Below, in pieces: positions 54,130 to 62,709 of a stretch of DNA of 64,000 nt. Every line of letters starts with the position of its first letter. The stretch's first letter is position 1. Source of the stretch: Dyella_B humi. Its GTDB lineage: Bacteria > Pseudomonadota > Gammaproteobacteria > Xanthomonadales > Rhodanobacteraceae. The translations under genes and the position numbers were made by a program. A model generated the notes under the pieces. That model had not been told where the DNA came from. It saw nothing but the letters and a program-made list of their open reading frames with translations, and did no database searches. The stretch is from contig NZ_JADIKI010000022.1 in NCBI RefSeq assembly GCF_044904605.1, positions 1,302,001-1,366,000 on the forward strand. Direction: 5' to 3'.

Positions 54130-55585
54130 GGCGTATGGCTATCGTCGTGACCGGCGGTGCGTTGTGTTGATCGGTGCGGTGCGCGTATTCGTTGGCGATC
54201 AGCGCTTCCCATTGCGCATCCAGTACTGCGCGCGCTTCGTCGTGATTGGCGTGTTGCTGCAAGGTGACTTGCTCATGCAGTAGATCGCGTACGCGGCGAT
54301 AGAACTCCGAGTCATACGCGCCGCGGAACATCATGGCGAGATCGTCGCTATCGTCCCAGTGCGTTTTCTTGCCGAGCTGCGCCTTGACCTGTTCGTAGAA
54401 CTTGGTGCCGGGCAGGGGATAGGAAACGCTCACGCCGATATCGTCCGGCGCGGCCTGCGTAACCAGGTCGCGGGTGGCCAGCAGATCGTCCAATTGCTCA
54501 CCCAGGTAACCAAGCTGGATGAAGAATCCAACGCGGATGCCGCGGATGCCGAGCCGTTCGCGTGCGGTAATCAGTTCCGGCACCTTGGTGCCCTTATTCA
54601 TGGCATCGAGCACGCGTTGACTGCCGCTTTCCGCGCCGATCCATGCTTCTGCGCAGCCCGCCTGCTTGAGCGCGTCGGCCATGCGCTCGCTGATCAGGTC
54701 GGCGCGAGTCTGGATGATAAATGGTACCGAGCCGTCGGCGGCGCGCAGATGTTCGGCGAATTCGGTAACCCAATCGACGTGGAAACCGAAGATGTCGTCC
54801 GCCATCCAGATGTGATCGGGCTGGAAGGTGCGCTTCAGATACGTCATCTCCGCTGCCATGTCCTCGGCGCTGCGCTGCTTGTAGTGATTGCCCCAGATTG
54901 GCTTGGCGCACCAGGTGCAGCGGAACGGGCAGCCGCGTGACGCGGCCATGTTGAGGCTGAAATAGCCGTGCCGTTCGTGCCACAGGCGGCGGTAGCGATC
55001 GATGTCAACCAAGTCCCACGCCGGACGAAGCGTGAGCCGCGGATCCGGAGGCACCACGCCGATGCGTGTGATGTGCGTCTGTTCGCTGACGAGCGTCGCG
55101 ACGCCGGTGATGCCGGCGGTCCAGCTCTCATCGTCGATGCTCGGATCACGTTCAAGCCGCTGTATCAGTTCAACCAACGCCGCAATGCCTTCGCCGATCA
55201 GTACGGCATGCGCGCCCGCGGAAAGAAAAGCCTCTGGCTGATCGGAAGCATCGGAGCCGGCCACGATTACCCGTGCACCGCGTGCACGCGCTTCGCCGAT
55301 CATGTGACACGCCGCTTCGCGCATGCGGCTCAGGCACATCTTGGTGAGGTAGTTGAAGTTGTCTTCGTAGAGCACTACCACCTCGGGCGCAGCGGCATGC
55401 AGCGACGCCGCATAGTCCTCCACACCTTCGGCCAGCATAGCGTCGAACAGGCTGATCTCGTGCCCCATCTGCCGCAGCAGCGCAGCGATTTGAATCGTCG
55501 CGAGCGGGGGATAGGGTTTGCCGCGCTCCCACTGTTTCCGGTCATACCTCAGGAAATAGGAGTGGCCGACCTGAATCCTTAGCAT
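54104..55585 (-). CDS. B12-binding-type radical SAM enzyme
   Basis: A 493-residue enzyme. The N-terminal Rossmann domain (YPPLATIQIAALLRQMGHE, VIVAGSDASDQPE, HAVLIGEGIAAL) is of B12-binding type but no DxHxxG motif is visible. The radical SAM cluster is Cys219-x3-Cys223-x2-Cys226 in GCPFRCTWCAKP; MADDIFGFHVDWV, WIGAESGSQRVL and RVGFFIQLGYLGE follow. The ATG at 55585 is chosen after a GAGG ribosome site; an ATG at 55603 is also possible. It heads the minus-strand half of a divergent locus. Such enzymes often act on lipids, tetrapyrroles or peptide-derived natural products; the substrate here is unknown. Confidence 0.86.
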   Translation of the reverse strand: MLRIQVGHSYFLRYDRKQWERGKPYPPLATIQIAALLRQMGHEISLFDAMLAEGVEDYAASLHAAAPEVVVLYEDNFNYLTKMCLSRMREAACHMIGEARARGARVIVAGSDASDQPEAFLSAGAHAVLIGEGIAALVELIQRLERDPSIDDESWTAGITGVATLVSEQTHITRIGVVPPDPRLTLRPAWDLVDIDRYRRLWHERHGYFSLNMAASRGCPFRCTWCAKPIWGNHYKQRSAEDMAAEMTYLKRTFQPDHIWMADDIFGFHVDWVTEFAEHLRAADGSVPFIIQTRADLISERMADALKQAGCAEAWIGAESGSQRVLDAMNKGTKVPELITARERLGIRGIRVGFFIQLGYLGEQLDDLLATRDLVTQAAPDDIGVSVSYPLPGTKFYEQVKAQLGKKTHWDDSDDLAMMFRGAYDSEFYRRVRDLLHEQVTLQQHANHDEARAVLDAQWEALIANEYAHRTDQHNAPPVTTIAIRHAATAQTC

Positions 55586-55763
55586 CCGTAGCGCCTCAAT
55601 CATAGCCGTGGGAAAGCTGCAGCCTGTAACGCTGCATGACCGTGAGTGCTGCACGCCCGGTTTTCGGTTGCGTGCCGTGGGGTAGCTGCTTGCTGACAAC
55701 CTTTTGCGGGTTCAAACGCACTCACGGCCAACCCCACCGGCTGCATAAGGCCCATTCGAACGC
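55586..55763. promoter_or_regulatory. Divergent promoter region with 10-bp inverted repeat
   Basis: CCGTGAGTGC at 55640-55649 and its exact inverse at 55718-55727 flank 68 bases between the radical SAM and kinase genes. GTGGGGT and ACCCCAC stretches nearby extend the symmetry imperfectly. This is the only space for promoters of the two divergent gene pairs, so the repeat is a candidate shared operator. Confidence 0.45.
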
Positions 55764-56801
55764 ATGGCCGCGACTGCCCATTACGTCACCCATGACGTCA
55801 GTGCCGATCCTTTCGGCGAGCGCTCGTCCAGGCACTTGTCCGTGCACAAGCAGCTACTGGGCGGGCGCTTTCGTTTTGAAAGCACCAGCGATGAGCTGCT
55901 GGATCTGGTCGAGGCCGCGTATGGCGGCTTGCCGCCGCAGCATCTGCCGATTGCGGCACCGGATTTTCGCATCGAGCTGCGGTTGGTTCCGGGGCGACTC
56001 CTGCCGAACGTCATCGAGCCGCCGCCGGTGCAAATGCAATCCGGCGCGGGTCTACTCTGCGGGGTGATGGATGCATCCAACTACGTGGTCGTGATGCCGG
56101 CGCAGCAGCGGGCGCTGGTGGTGGCGTCGGAAGACATGCTCGGTTTTCCCTATCACTTGCGCTACGAGCTGATCGAATTCGCCGTCTTCATCCTGGCTAC
56201 GCGCGGCTTGGGGCTGGTGCCCCTGCATAGCGCCTGCGTGGGCAGGGAAGGGCGCGGCGTGTTGTTGCTAGGTGCCAGCGGTGCGGGCAAATCCACTCTG
56301 GGTTTGCATAGTCTTCTGCACGGGCTGGAGTTTCTTTCCGAAGATGCCGTGCTGGTGCATTCGGAAACCTTGCTGGCGACCGGCGTGGCTAACTACGTGC
56401 ATGTGAAGGCGGATGCGCTGCGTCTTATCGATGACGAAGCGGCGCATAGCTGGATTTGCCAGGCACCGGTAATTTGTCGCCGCAGCGGTGTGCAGAAGTT
56501 CGAGGCGGATCTGCGCTTGGGTCATGGTCGGCTTGCTGCAGCGCCATTGAAGCTGGTTGGCGCGGTGTTCGTTTCTGCGGAATCGGCGGAACATTTCGAA
56601 GAATTATTGACGCCTGTTCCCAAGGATGAAATCGCCGCGCGCTTGCATGCTGACCAGCCATATGCGGCGGGGCAACCGGGATGGTTGTCGTTTCAGCAGA
56701 AGATGGTGCGGATGGGAGCATATGAGTTGCGTCGTGGTGCGCATCCGAAGGCGTCTGTCGATGCATTGCAGCGGCTGCTTGATCGACTGGATAGCCTCTG
56801 A
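55764..56801 (+). CDS. HprK-like serine kinase-related protein
   Basis: A 345-residue P-loop protein related to the HPr kinase/phosphorylase C-terminal domain. The Walker A loop is at residues 170-178 (GASGAGKST), preceded by VPLHSACVG (the HPrK-type histidine segment) and followed by LSEDAVLV. The N-terminal 130 residues are not the usual HPrK domain. HprK-related kinases of this kind occur in lasso-peptide and HPr-rel-type clusters, where they phosphorylate a peptide or act with PqqD-like proteins. No PTS genes are nearby, so a carbon-catabolite role is unlikely. Confidence 0.8.
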   Translation: MAATAHYVTHDVSADPFGERSSRHLSVHKQLLGGRFRFESTSDELLDLVEAAYGGLPPQHLPIAAPDFRIELRLVPGRLLPNVIEPPPVQMQSGAGLLCGVMDASNYVVVMPAQQRALVVASEDMLGFPYHLRYELIEFAVFILATRGLGLVPLHSACVGREGRGVLLLGASGAGKSTLGLHSLLHGLEFLSEDAVLVHSETLLATGVANYVHVKADALRLIDDEAAHSWICQAPVICRRSGVQKFEADLRLGHGRLAAAPLKLVGAVFVSAESAEHFEELLTPVPKDEIAARLHADQPYAAGQPGWLSFQQKMVRMGAYELRRGAHPKASVDALQRLLDRLDSL

Positions 56802-56826
56802 TGTACGTTCGGCTCGCGGTAATCCA

Positions 56827-56912
56827 TGCCGTCATTCCCGCGAAAGCGGGAATCCATCTTCGCTTTAAGCCTCAGAGCAACATGGATTCCCGCTTTCGCG
56901 GGAATGACGGCA
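56827..56912. repeat. REP doublet (family A) between kinase and ABC genes
   Basis: Exact 31-base inverse copies at 56827-56857 and 56882-56912, each a palindrome around GTCATTCCCGCGAAAGCGGG, separated by 24 bases. They form a strong cruciform or RNA structure between two genes of one predicted transcript. Confidence 0.85.
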
Positions 56913-56940
56913 CGGTAAGGACGGTAAACGGTGCGTGCAC

Positions 56941-58665
56941 ATGAGCAACACAGCACAGCAAAGCCGCACACCACTGGTCGCCTACCTGCGCACCCTCAAA
57001 GGCGTCAGCCTGACCGAAATGATCGCTTACATCGCTCTGTCGCTCGGCAGCGCATTTGCCGGCAGCGTAGCGGCGGTATGGTTGGTGCCGCTGGTTCAGC
57101 CCGGGCACGCGTTGACGCTCGGTGGCACGACATTCGATGTGCGCGGCAGCGTCGAAACCCATGTGGCCTTGTTCGCCGCCATCATGCTGGCGTTCGCTTT
57201 GTTGCGCTGGCAGGCGGCGCGACTGGCAGCACGGCTGGCCAGTCGCTACGGCATGGGTCTGCGACGCGCGGTGCATGCGCGCCTGATTGATGCATCACTG
57301 GCTTCGCTGTCTGATTCCAGTTCCGCTGAAATCGCCAACGTGCTCACCTACAACATCGAGATCATCACGCAGGGCTTCAATGCACTACTGCAATTGCTGG
57401 TCGCCGGCATCACCGCGGCCATCAGCCTGGGACTTGCGTTCTGGGTGTCGCCGCCGCTGGCGCTCGCGGCGCCGCTGCTTGCGATCTTCGCCCTGGTGGC
57501 TTCGCGCATCAGTAGCCGCGAGCAATCCAGGGTTAGTCGTCAGTACGTGGCGGACCTGACGCGGCTGTTCTGGCTTAGCGAAGATTTTCCCCGGCGCTTG
57601 CGTCACGTCCGCTCGTTTGAACGTGAGGATGCAGAGAAGGGAAGTTACGGCGAGATTTCCTCGCGCTTGGGCAAAGGTTATCGCCACCAACTCGAGCTGA
57701 TTGCGTCGGGAAGATTGGCGCTGGAATTGCTCGCCACGATTGGTATTGCCGCGATTTTCGTGCTTGCCTATCGTCTGCATGGCATCGATCAGGCGTCGTT
57801 AGTTGCCGTGTGCCTGTTGTTGGGACGTTTGCTGCCTTATCTGGTCTCGACACGGCAAAGCCTGCAGCAGTTGCATTCGGCGGCGCCGGCCTTCGAACTC
57901 TGGCAGCGTTACATGACGCTGCACGTGGCACGTCCCGTTACCACATCATCGCCAGCAGCGCATGCTGCCGGCATGTTGCATATCGAGCGCGTGCAGCTTG
58001 CGCCGCCACTGGCTGCGCTCGATGTTCGCGATCTGTTTCTCACGCCCGGTACGTTGACCTTGATTTCCGGCGACTCCGGTATCGGCAAGAGCAGCCTGAT
58101 CGATGTGCTGGCGGGCATGATGCAGCCGGGCGCGTTCACCGCGAAGCTGGGCAGGCGCATGCTCGATTTCGATGCTTACCGCGAACTGGTGCGCAACGGC
58201 GCGTACGTCAGCCAGAGCGTGCGTCCCTGGCAGCATACGGTGCGGGAATGCCTGCTATGGGCCGCACCGGACGCAACAGATGAAATGATGCGCAGTGCAC
58301 TGGTCGACGTTGGCCTCGACAGGCGCCTCCACGGTACGCGCGATGGTCTGGATACTGCACTGAACAATTCATCCAGTCGGCTTTCAGGCGGTGAATTGCA
58401 GCGATTGCTGCTAGCCCAGGTCATGCTTCGGCAACCCTTTCTGGCCTTGCTGGACGAGGCTACCAGCGCGCTCGATGCAACCTCTGAGATGGCAGTGTTG
58501 TCGACGCTTAGACGTCGCCTGCCGCGCACGATCCTGATCGTGGTATCGCATCGCAGCAGCGTGGCAAGCATGGCGGACCAGTGTTTGACGATCGGCAATG
58601 ATTTCGCTGCGACGGTGCGCTTGAATGCGTTGAGCCCGCTCCCCTCCGGGGAGAGGGTTGGGTGA
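56941..58665 (+). CDS. ABC exporter, fused membrane and ATPase domains
   Basis: A 574-residue half-transporter. Five to six membrane helices occupy the first 300 or so residues; the ATPase domain follows with Walker A SGDSGIGKSSLID, Q-loop AYVSQSVRPWQ, signature SRLSGGELQRLLL, Walker B FLALLDEATSALDAT and H-loop VVSHRSS. It resembles the MsbA/CydCD/peptide-exporter group. The ATG at 56941 is preferred; a GTG lies six bases upstream. It should export the product of the adjacent kinase, nucleotidyltransferase and radical SAM enzymes. Its last residues (LSPLPSGERVG) are encoded by a family B repeat at 58639-58669. Confidence 0.88.
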   Translation: MSNTAQQSRTPLVAYLRTLKGVSLTEMIAYIALSLGSAFAGSVAAVWLVPLVQPGHALTLGGTTFDVRGSVETHVALFAAIMLAFALLRWQAARLAARLASRYGMGLRRAVHARLIDASLASLSDSSSAEIANVLTYNIEIITQGFNALLQLLVAGITAAISLGLAFWVSPPLALAAPLLAIFALVASRISSREQSRVSRQYVADLTRLFWLSEDFPRRLRHVRSFEREDAEKGSYGEISSRLGKGYRHQLELIASGRLALELLATIGIAAIFVLAYRLHGIDQASLVAVCLLLGRLLPYLVSTRQSLQQLHSAAPAFELWQRYMTLHVARPVTTSSPAAHAAGMLHIERVQLAPPLAALDVRDLFLTPGTLTLISGDSGIGKSSLIDVLAGMMQPGAFTAKLGRRMLDFDAYRELVRNGAYVSQSVRPWQHTVRECLLWAAPDATDEMMRSALVDVGLDRRLHGTRDGLDTALNNSSSRLSGGELQRLLLAQVMLRQPFLALLDEATSALDATSEMAVLSTLRRRLPRTILIVVSHRSSVASMADQCLTIGNDFAATVRLNALSPLPSGERVG

Positions 58666-58669
58666 GGGC
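58639..58669. repeat. Family B palindromic repeat at the end of the ABC gene
   Basis: CTCCCCTCCGGGGAGAGGG followed by a GGGTGAGGG tail, the same element as at 41661-41815. It carries the ABC transporter stop codon. Confidence 0.75.
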
Positions 58670-58719
58670 CAGCCTTGCGGAAAATCATCTAGCCGGCGCA
58701 GGTTGGAGTGAGCACATGC

Positions 58720-58763
58720 GAACGCCAACATCGGGCGACATACTTATGGCGATGTTGGGGTTC
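58720..58763. other. 14-bp inverted repeat with stable hairpin potential
   Basis: GAACGCCAACATCG and CGATGTTGGGGTTC (one mismatch) flank 16 bases between the ABC exporter and the peroxiredoxin. It may be an attenuator, operator or processed RNA stem; it has no T-run and is not a classical terminator. Confidence 0.5.
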
Positions 58764-58894
58764 ACATGCGTTCACCCCCACCCACGCAGCCATCATCATT
58801 GCGCGAAATTGTTCCTGGCGTTCTCCCGCAATGGAGTAGCATTCCGTTCGACTTACCCACACTCCACACCCTGTACGTCAAAGAGGAACGCAGC

Positions 58895-59488
58895 ATGAAA
58901 ATGTATATCGCCGCATCGATGGCACTGCTTTTCGCGACACCGGTTTTCGCCGCGCTTCAGTCGGGCACCGCGGCACCTGACTTCACGGCGCAGGCCAGCC
59001 TGGCCGGTAAGTCCTTCACGTTCTCGCTCAAGGACGCACTGAAGAAAGGCCCGGTCGTAGTTTATTTCTACCCTTCCGCCTACACCGGTGGCTGCGATAT
59101 CGAGGCGCACACGTTCGCTACTGAAAAAGCCAAGTTCGACGCAGCCGGCGCTACTATCATCGGGGTATCTGCCGATAGCCTTCAGCGCCTCAATACGTTT
59201 TCATCCGACCCGAAATATTGCGCAGGAAAGTTCCCGGTTGCTTCCGATGCCACCGGCAAGATCGCTGCGTCCTATGAACTGAAGACGGAAGCGGCGCAAC
59301 CCGGTTTGACCGATGTGCGCGGTGCCACTATCGACCACGCCTTTATCGAACGCACCACCTTCGTCATCGGCAGCGACGGCAAGATTATCGCCACGCTTTC
59401 CTCGGAGGACGATCATCTTCATCCCGAAGATCACGTAAAGAAGTCGCTGGCTATCGTGCAGCAACTGCAGGCTGGCAAGGCGCCGTAA
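58895..59488 (+). CDS. Secreted peroxiredoxin (BCP/AhpC-TSA type)
   Basis: A 197-residue thiol peroxidase with a signal peptide (YIAASMALLFATPVFAA), which is uncommon for BCP-type proteins. The peroxidatic motif is P-x3-T-x2-C: Pro60-SAY-Thr64-GG-Cys67, in YPSAYTGGCDIEAH. A second cysteine is in DPKYCAGKFPVASD, spaced for a possible resolving role. FVIGSDGKI and the C-terminal VKKSLAIVQQLQ are typical. The ATG at 58895 follows AGAGGAACGC. It should remove peroxides in the periplasm. Confidence 0.92.
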   Translation: MKMYIAASMALLFATPVFAALQSGTAAPDFTAQASLAGKSFTFSLKDALKKGPVVVYFYPSAYTGGCDIEAHTFATEKAKFDAAGATIIGVSADSLQRLNTFSSDPKYCAGKFPVASDATGKIAASYELKTEAAQPGLTDVRGATIDHAFIERTTFVIGSDGKIIATLSSEDDHLHPEDHVKKSLAIVQQLQAGKAP

Positions 59489-59501
59489 TCCGGATTGCTT
59501 T

Positions 59502-59544
59502 CGGCTGTTGAAGCCCTTTTTTTGCCCCGGCGCAGGCCGGGGCA
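59502..59544 (+). terminator. Rho-independent terminator candidate and GC hairpin
   Basis: A short GGCT/AGCC stem is followed by a run of seven T residues ending at 59523, 14 bases after the peroxiredoxin stop. A second, strong hairpin (TGCCCCGGC with GCCGGGGCA) lies directly after at 59523-59544. The pair probably ends the peroxiredoxin transcript. Confidence 0.5.
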
Positions 59545-59579
59545 ATTCAGTCGCATAAAATTTCATCTTGACGCGGCCT

Positions 59580-59650
59580 ACACGTGATTTAGCCGCGAAT
59601 TTCATTTTCTGCCAACAAAAGCGGCATTTCACATTTGCATTTTCACGTGT
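59580..59650. promoter_or_regulatory. 8-bp inverted repeat upstream of the beta-helix gene
   Basis: ACACGTGA at 59580-59587 and its inverse TCACGTGT at 59643-59650 lie in an AT-rich leader upstream of the beta-helix gene, with repeated ATTTCA steps between them. A candidate operator or promoter region. Confidence 0.35.
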
Positions 59651-59709
59651 GAATGATCGATCTTAGCCTCGCCGTTGACAGAAAAGTGGGGCTATTTAAG
59701 GTGAAAATT

Positions 59710-60891
59710 ATGCATGCGCTGAAAAGCGCACAGGGGGGCGTTGTCCCGAATTCGGGCAATACACGCGGTTTTAACATTTCATCTCGCCGCAAGATGTTGC
59801 TGGCCATTGCCAGTTCGCTGGCGCTATCGGCCGTGGCTTTGCCAGCATTCGCAACCAACTGGTGGAATCCGACGCCGACCGTGACGATCGGCTCCACCTC
59901 GCTCAACGTTAAAAACTTCGGCGCCATGGGCAATGGTGTGGCGGACGATACCGCCGCGTTCCAGGCGGCCATCACTGCTTTGCCGTCCACCGGCGGTACG
60001 ATCGTAGTGCCGGCCGGCACGTACATGATTAACGCGCTCAAGGGCATCAACCTGCGTTCACACACACGCCTGTCGTTGGATGCTGCCGCGTACCTCGATG
60101 CCATTCCGAACAGCTCCGATCGCTACTGGGTGGTGAAGGCGTGGAACGTGAACAACGTCGAGATCGCCGGTGGCAACGTCGTCGGTGAGCGCACGCAGCA
60201 TCAAGGTACCGTCGGTCAGTGGGGCTATGGCATCAATATCTCGGGGGCGACCACCGTCTACGTCCACGACATTTCGATCTCCAACTCCTGGGGCGACGGC
60301 ATATTGGTCGGCGCGACGGGCTCCGGCGCTACCGCGGTGCTTTCCACTGGCGTGACGCTGAACAACGTCAAGTCCAGCAACAACCGCCGCCAGGGCCTGA
60401 CGATTGCGCCAGTCACGCAGGTGTATGTGGTGAACAGCAGCTTCACCGGTTCCAAAGGTATCTCGCCGCAGGCCGGCATCGACATCGAACCGCAGACGCA
60501 GGGCACCGTGCAGCAGGTACGTTTGGAAGCGACCACGATATCGAACAACGTCGGCAATGGTCTGGAAGTTCACAACAATGTATCGGACCTGACGTTGAAC
60601 AACGTCACTGCCGAAAACAATCAGGGCTATGGCGTATATACCGGTGGCCCGGTCAACGTAACGATCACCAATAGCAACCTGAGCCAGAACTATCTATTCG
60701 GCGTGGACATTGCAAGCACGACCAACACGGTGCAGCTCGTGGGCAACACCATCGAGTGGAATGGCGATGCCTGGTTTTACGCGCATAACGAGTCGATTTT
60801 CACGGAGGGCTGGGTGCCGCGCGATATCACGATCGCCAGCACGACGGCGAACGTGACGCAGTCCAACAACACGATCTCTCCGATGAAATAA
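59710..60891 (+). CDS. Secreted right-handed beta-helix (pectate lyase-like) protein
   Basis: A 393-residue exported protein. An internal signal-like stretch (SSRRKMLLAIASSLALSAVALPAFA) precedes a pectate-lyase-3-type N-terminal repeat: VKNFGAMGNGVADDTAAFQAAI, GGTIVVPAGTYMI. The rest is a right-handed beta helix with repeated NNVTAENNQGYGVYTGG-type strands. Such proteins are polysaccharide lyases or hydrolases; the catalytic residues cannot be assigned. Start: the ATG at 59710 follows AAGGTG. A close paralogue lies inverted at the right edge of the window. Confidence 0.82.
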   Translation: MHALKSAQGGVVPNSGNTRGFNISSRRKMLLAIASSLALSAVALPAFATNWWNPTPTVTIGSTSLNVKNFGAMGNGVADDTAAFQAAITALPSTGGTIVVPAGTYMINALKGINLRSHTRLSLDAAAYLDAIPNSSDRYWVVKAWNVNNVEIAGGNVVGERTQHQGTVGQWGYGINISGATTVYVHDISISNSWGDGILVGATGSGATAVLSTGVTLNNVKSSNNRRQGLTIAPVTQVYVVNSSFTGSKGISPQAGIDIEPQTQGTVQQVRLEATTISNNVGNGLEVHNNVSDLTLNNVTAENNQGYGVYTGGPVNVTITNSNLSQNYLFGVDIASTTNTVQLVGNTIEWNGDAWFYAHNESIFTEGWVPRDITIASTTANVTQSNNTISPMK

Positions 60892-61098
60892 TAAACAGAC
60901 TGGAATACCTCTCTCAGAGGAACCCTCGAGGACGCGGGTAGTCAAGGCTTCGGTGCTTGGCTGCCTGTGTCTTTTTTTTGCGCAGGACGCGGGCCGTTCA
61001 GCGTTGTAAGTTCCCGTTCGTGAGCTTCTGCACAACCTTTGCAATGGCTTGAAACTGCAGGTAGCTTCTTCACGTCCTCGCGCGATTGAGCCTAGGCT

Positions 61099-62580
61099 AT
61101 GAGTAGCCTGTTCGAAATTGCTTTTGACCCTCCGCCTAGAGGAGACCGCCGATCTGCGGAATCTATCTACGCGCAGTTGCGCGCCGCAATCCTTGATGGT
61201 CGGTTGGTTCCCGGGGCCCAACTTCCGGTGGAACGTCAGTCGGCTGTTTTTTTTGGTGTCTCAAGAAACACGATTGCTCGGGCTTATGCGAGGCTGGCGC
61301 TCGAGGGGTTGGTACAGTCCCGACGAGGATCGGGAACGTACGTGTCGCCGAAGCAAAAACGTCCACCGCGCGAACGCTCTCCAACACTGCGAACATCCGA
61401 TCCACGCCTGAATGCGCTGTGGTCGCAGCCGAAACTTGCCCAGGCACTTAACTTCTGGAACGACAGTCAGCGTACAACGGCGCCAAGGACGACCACGTTC
61501 CTAGATTTTCGGCCTGCGTTGGTCGATCCGCGTTTATTTCCGTTCGACATATTTCGTCGGGTCAGTGCCAAGCAGCTCCGGCGGATGGAATTAAAACCTC
61601 CCGCTTTCAAGAGCCCACAGGGCAATCAGGGGCATTTCCCTTTGAGGACGGCCATTGCGACGCACATCGGTGTCTCGCGCGCGGTCGTGTGCGAGCCCGA
61701 CGATGTGTTGGTTACCGCCGGCGCACAGCAGGCTTTCGATATTCTCGCCCGTGTACTGGTAACCCCCGGGGTTACGACGGTCGCCATTGAAGATCCAGGC
61801 TACCCGCCGATGCGCGCTGCATTTCTCGCTGCCGGCGCGAAAGTTGTACCGGCACCAGTGGACGCGCAAGGGTTGGTGGTCGACGCGTTGCCGGACTCCG
61901 TGCGGATCGTATGCGTATGTCCTTCACACCAATTTCCGTTCGGCGTATCCATGTCAGCGCAGCGGCGAGCGGCACTGCTCAACTTTGCTCGTAAGCATGG
62001 GGCGGTCATCGTTGAAGACGATTACGACGGAGAGTTCCGATACGACGGTACTCCGCTGCAGGCGCTGCGTTCCACGGCGACTGCGGATGACGTGTTTTAT
62101 GTGGGCACCTTCTCCAAGTGCATGTTCCCCGCACTGCGATTGGGATTCGTCGTGGCACCCCAGTGGGCCATGTCGGCGTTGACTACGGCCAAGAACTGTC
62201 TCGATTGGCATTGCCCGACGTTGACGCAAATGGCGGTTGCCCGTTACATCGCAGAGGGACATCTGGCGCAGCATGTGCGAAAGCTCCGTGATGTGTATCG
62301 GAAGCGGCGAGACCTACTACAGGAGATACTCCAGTCGGACTTCTCGAAGGAACTGTCGCCGATGCAGTCGCATTACGGGATGCATGTGGCGGCGTTCTCG
62401 ACGTTACCCCAACGCCTGGAGCGCGTCACTGCACGATTGTTGGAGTTAAACGTGCATGTGCATTCGTTCGAGCGCTATTTTTTCGGTGCCCCAACGTCCG
62501 AGGGTCTGGTTTTCGGCTACGGGGCCGTTGACCTCAAGGATATCGAGCAGGGTCTAAAGGCGCTACGGCGCGTTCTCTAG
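61099..62580 (+). CDS. MocR/PdxR-type GntR regulator with aminotransferase-like domain
   Basis: A 493-residue regulator: an N-terminal winged helix of the GntR type (SIYAQLRAAILDGRLVPGAQL, FGVSRNTIARAYARLALEGL) and a C-terminal fold-type I aminotransferase-like domain with the PLP lysine in GTFSKCMFPALRLGF. PLP-domain elements ILARVL, PGYPPMRAAF and EDDYDGEFRYDG are present. MocR proteins often control vitamin B6 or amino-acid-derived pathways. It lies between the two beta-helix genes, transcribed in the same direction as the first. The 200 bases upstream hold a possible weak terminator and its promoter. Target gene unknown. Confidence 0.92.
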   Translation: MSSLFEIAFDPPPRGDRRSAESIYAQLRAAILDGRLVPGAQLPVERQSAVFFGVSRNTIARAYARLALEGLVQSRRGSGTYVSPKQKRPPRERSPTLRTSDPRLNALWSQPKLAQALNFWNDSQRTTAPRTTTFLDFRPALVDPRLFPFDIFRRVSAKQLRRMELKPPAFKSPQGNQGHFPLRTAIATHIGVSRAVVCEPDDVLVTAGAQQAFDILARVLVTPGVTTVAIEDPGYPPMRAAFLAAGAKVVPAPVDAQGLVVDALPDSVRIVCVCPSHQFPFGVSMSAQRRAALLNFARKHGAVIVEDDYDGEFRYDGTPLQALRSTATADDVFYVGTFSKCMFPALRLGFVVAPQWAMSALTTAKNCLDWHCPTLTQMAVARYIAEGHLAQHVRKLRDVYRKRRDLLQEILQSDFSKELSPMQSHYGMHVAAFSTLPQRLERVTARLLELNVHVHSFERYFFGAPTSEGLVFGYGAVDLKDIEQGLKALRRVL

Positions 62581-62709
62581 TCGCGCCAACTCTAGGGATG
62601 CTCTGATTAATTCAGCGAAGTGGACCACCCTAAATTTCTCCAATTGGCCCCTCTAGGGCGACGGGTTTTCCCTAAAGTCTCGTCCAGGTTTGGTTATTCG
62701 GAGAGCGTG

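Noticed and set aside
58662..58898. 78-codon frame starting at a GTG inside the ABC stop codon, considered as a peptide precursor
   Set aside because: Its first codons are a palindromic repeat and it continues through a hairpin into the peroxiredoxin start; no leader/core pattern, no cysteine or Gly-Gly cleavage motif of a known precursor class.
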